A DNA stretch of 5,614 nt from Gallionella sp. (GTDB lineage Bacteria; Pseudomonadota; Gammaproteobacteria; Burkholderiales; Gallionellaceae): NCBI GenBank assembly GCA_017880945.1, contig JADGRM010000148.1, positions 1-5,614 on the forward strand. The letters run 5' to 3'. Positions 5,508 through 5,614 of this stretch are shown here, one piece after another. How positions within the stretch are numbered: the first letter of the stretch is position 1; the number at the start of each line of letters is the position of its first letter. The notes beneath the pieces are model-generated. The model was not told the origin of the DNA. It did not search any database and was given only the letters and a program-made list of their open reading frames with translations. The position numbers and the translations under genes are program-made.

Positions 5508-5614
5508 CAGGGATCGAATTTTTTGATCACTGTTTGCAACGGCACGTTGCCCGGATTCGCTTTGAGACTGTCCTGCCATATCTTTTTGGCTTCCGGCTTG
5601 TCGCCGCGCACCCA
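5507..5614 (-). CDS. C-terminal end of a tetratricopeptide-repeat (TPR) protein, cut by the window edge
   Basis: The minus strand is open from the right edge for 35 codons and ends at TGA (5507-5509). The end is DKPEAKKIWQDSLKANPGN followed by VPLQTVIKKFDP. The pattern A-K-K-I-W-x-x-x-L-x-x-x-P-x-N is that of a TPR helix pair near the end of a repeat protein. TPR proteins commonly precede lolB in betaproteobacteria. The stop shares its last base with the lolB start codon, which supports both the frame and coupling to lolB. The N-terminus, repeat number and any signal peptide lie outside, so no specific role can be given. Confidence 0.75.
   Translation of the reverse strand, partial: WVRGDKPEAKKIWQDSLKANPGNVPLQTVIKKFDP

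Noticed and set aside
1..5614. A hidden new defence, toxin or mobile system
   Set aside because: All coding space is filled by well-known housekeeping genes in a conserved order. No extra gene fits in the gaps, so only the non-coding elements are candidates for something new.

Overview
The window is a compact housekeeping cluster with every gene on the minus strand. In transcription order, from the right edge to the left edge, it reads: the C-terminal end of a TPR-type protein, lolB, ispE, tRNA-Gln(TTG), prs, rplY (long CTC/TL5 form), pth and ychF (cut by the left edge). The order ispE / tRNA-Gln / prs / rplY / pth / ychF, the long rplY and the Prs N-terminus starting 'MSYDSLMVFTGN' fit a betaproteobacterium. 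My best guess is a member of the Nitrosomonadales/Gallionellaceae group. The order level is a judgement from memory of gene order and protein flavour, not a database match.

Layout. 5507-5614: TPR protein end, whose stop codon overlaps the lolB start. 4932-5507: lolB, the outer-membrane lipoprotein receptor. 4789-4931: intergenic, holding an inverted repeat built from 9-bp units. 3937-4788: ispE (MEP isoprenoid pathway). 3806-3880: tRNA-Gln with encoded CCA. 3734-3811: three 26-bp tandem repeats, each with a GC-rich palindrome, running into the tRNA 3' end. 2754-3704: prs with a GTG start. 2673-2753: two hairpins, the second an intrinsic terminator abutting the rplY ribosome binding site. 1962-2672: rplY, followed by a strong terminator at 1905-1948. 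1717-1904: intergenic, with a second inverted repeat built from 9-bp units. 1141-1716: pth. 1038-1140: intergenic, with an inverted repeat built from 7-bp units. 1-1037: ychF.

Together the genes serve lipoprotein localisation (lolB), isoprenoid precursors (ispE), PRPP for nucleotide, His and Trp synthesis (prs), and translation (tRNA-Gln, ribosomal protein L25, peptidyl-tRNA hydrolase, ribosome-associated ATPase YchF). The coding part is ordinary. The interest is between the genes: three inverted repeats whose arms are themselves short tandem repeats (two with a shared 9-bp consensus near CACGRAANA, one with a GGATNNN 7-mer), a 26-bp tandem array whose transcript would form GNRA-capped hairpins, and an apparent attenuator before rplY. 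No mobile-element gene, CRISPR array or defence system is visible. No stretch longer than 300 bases lacks a gene.
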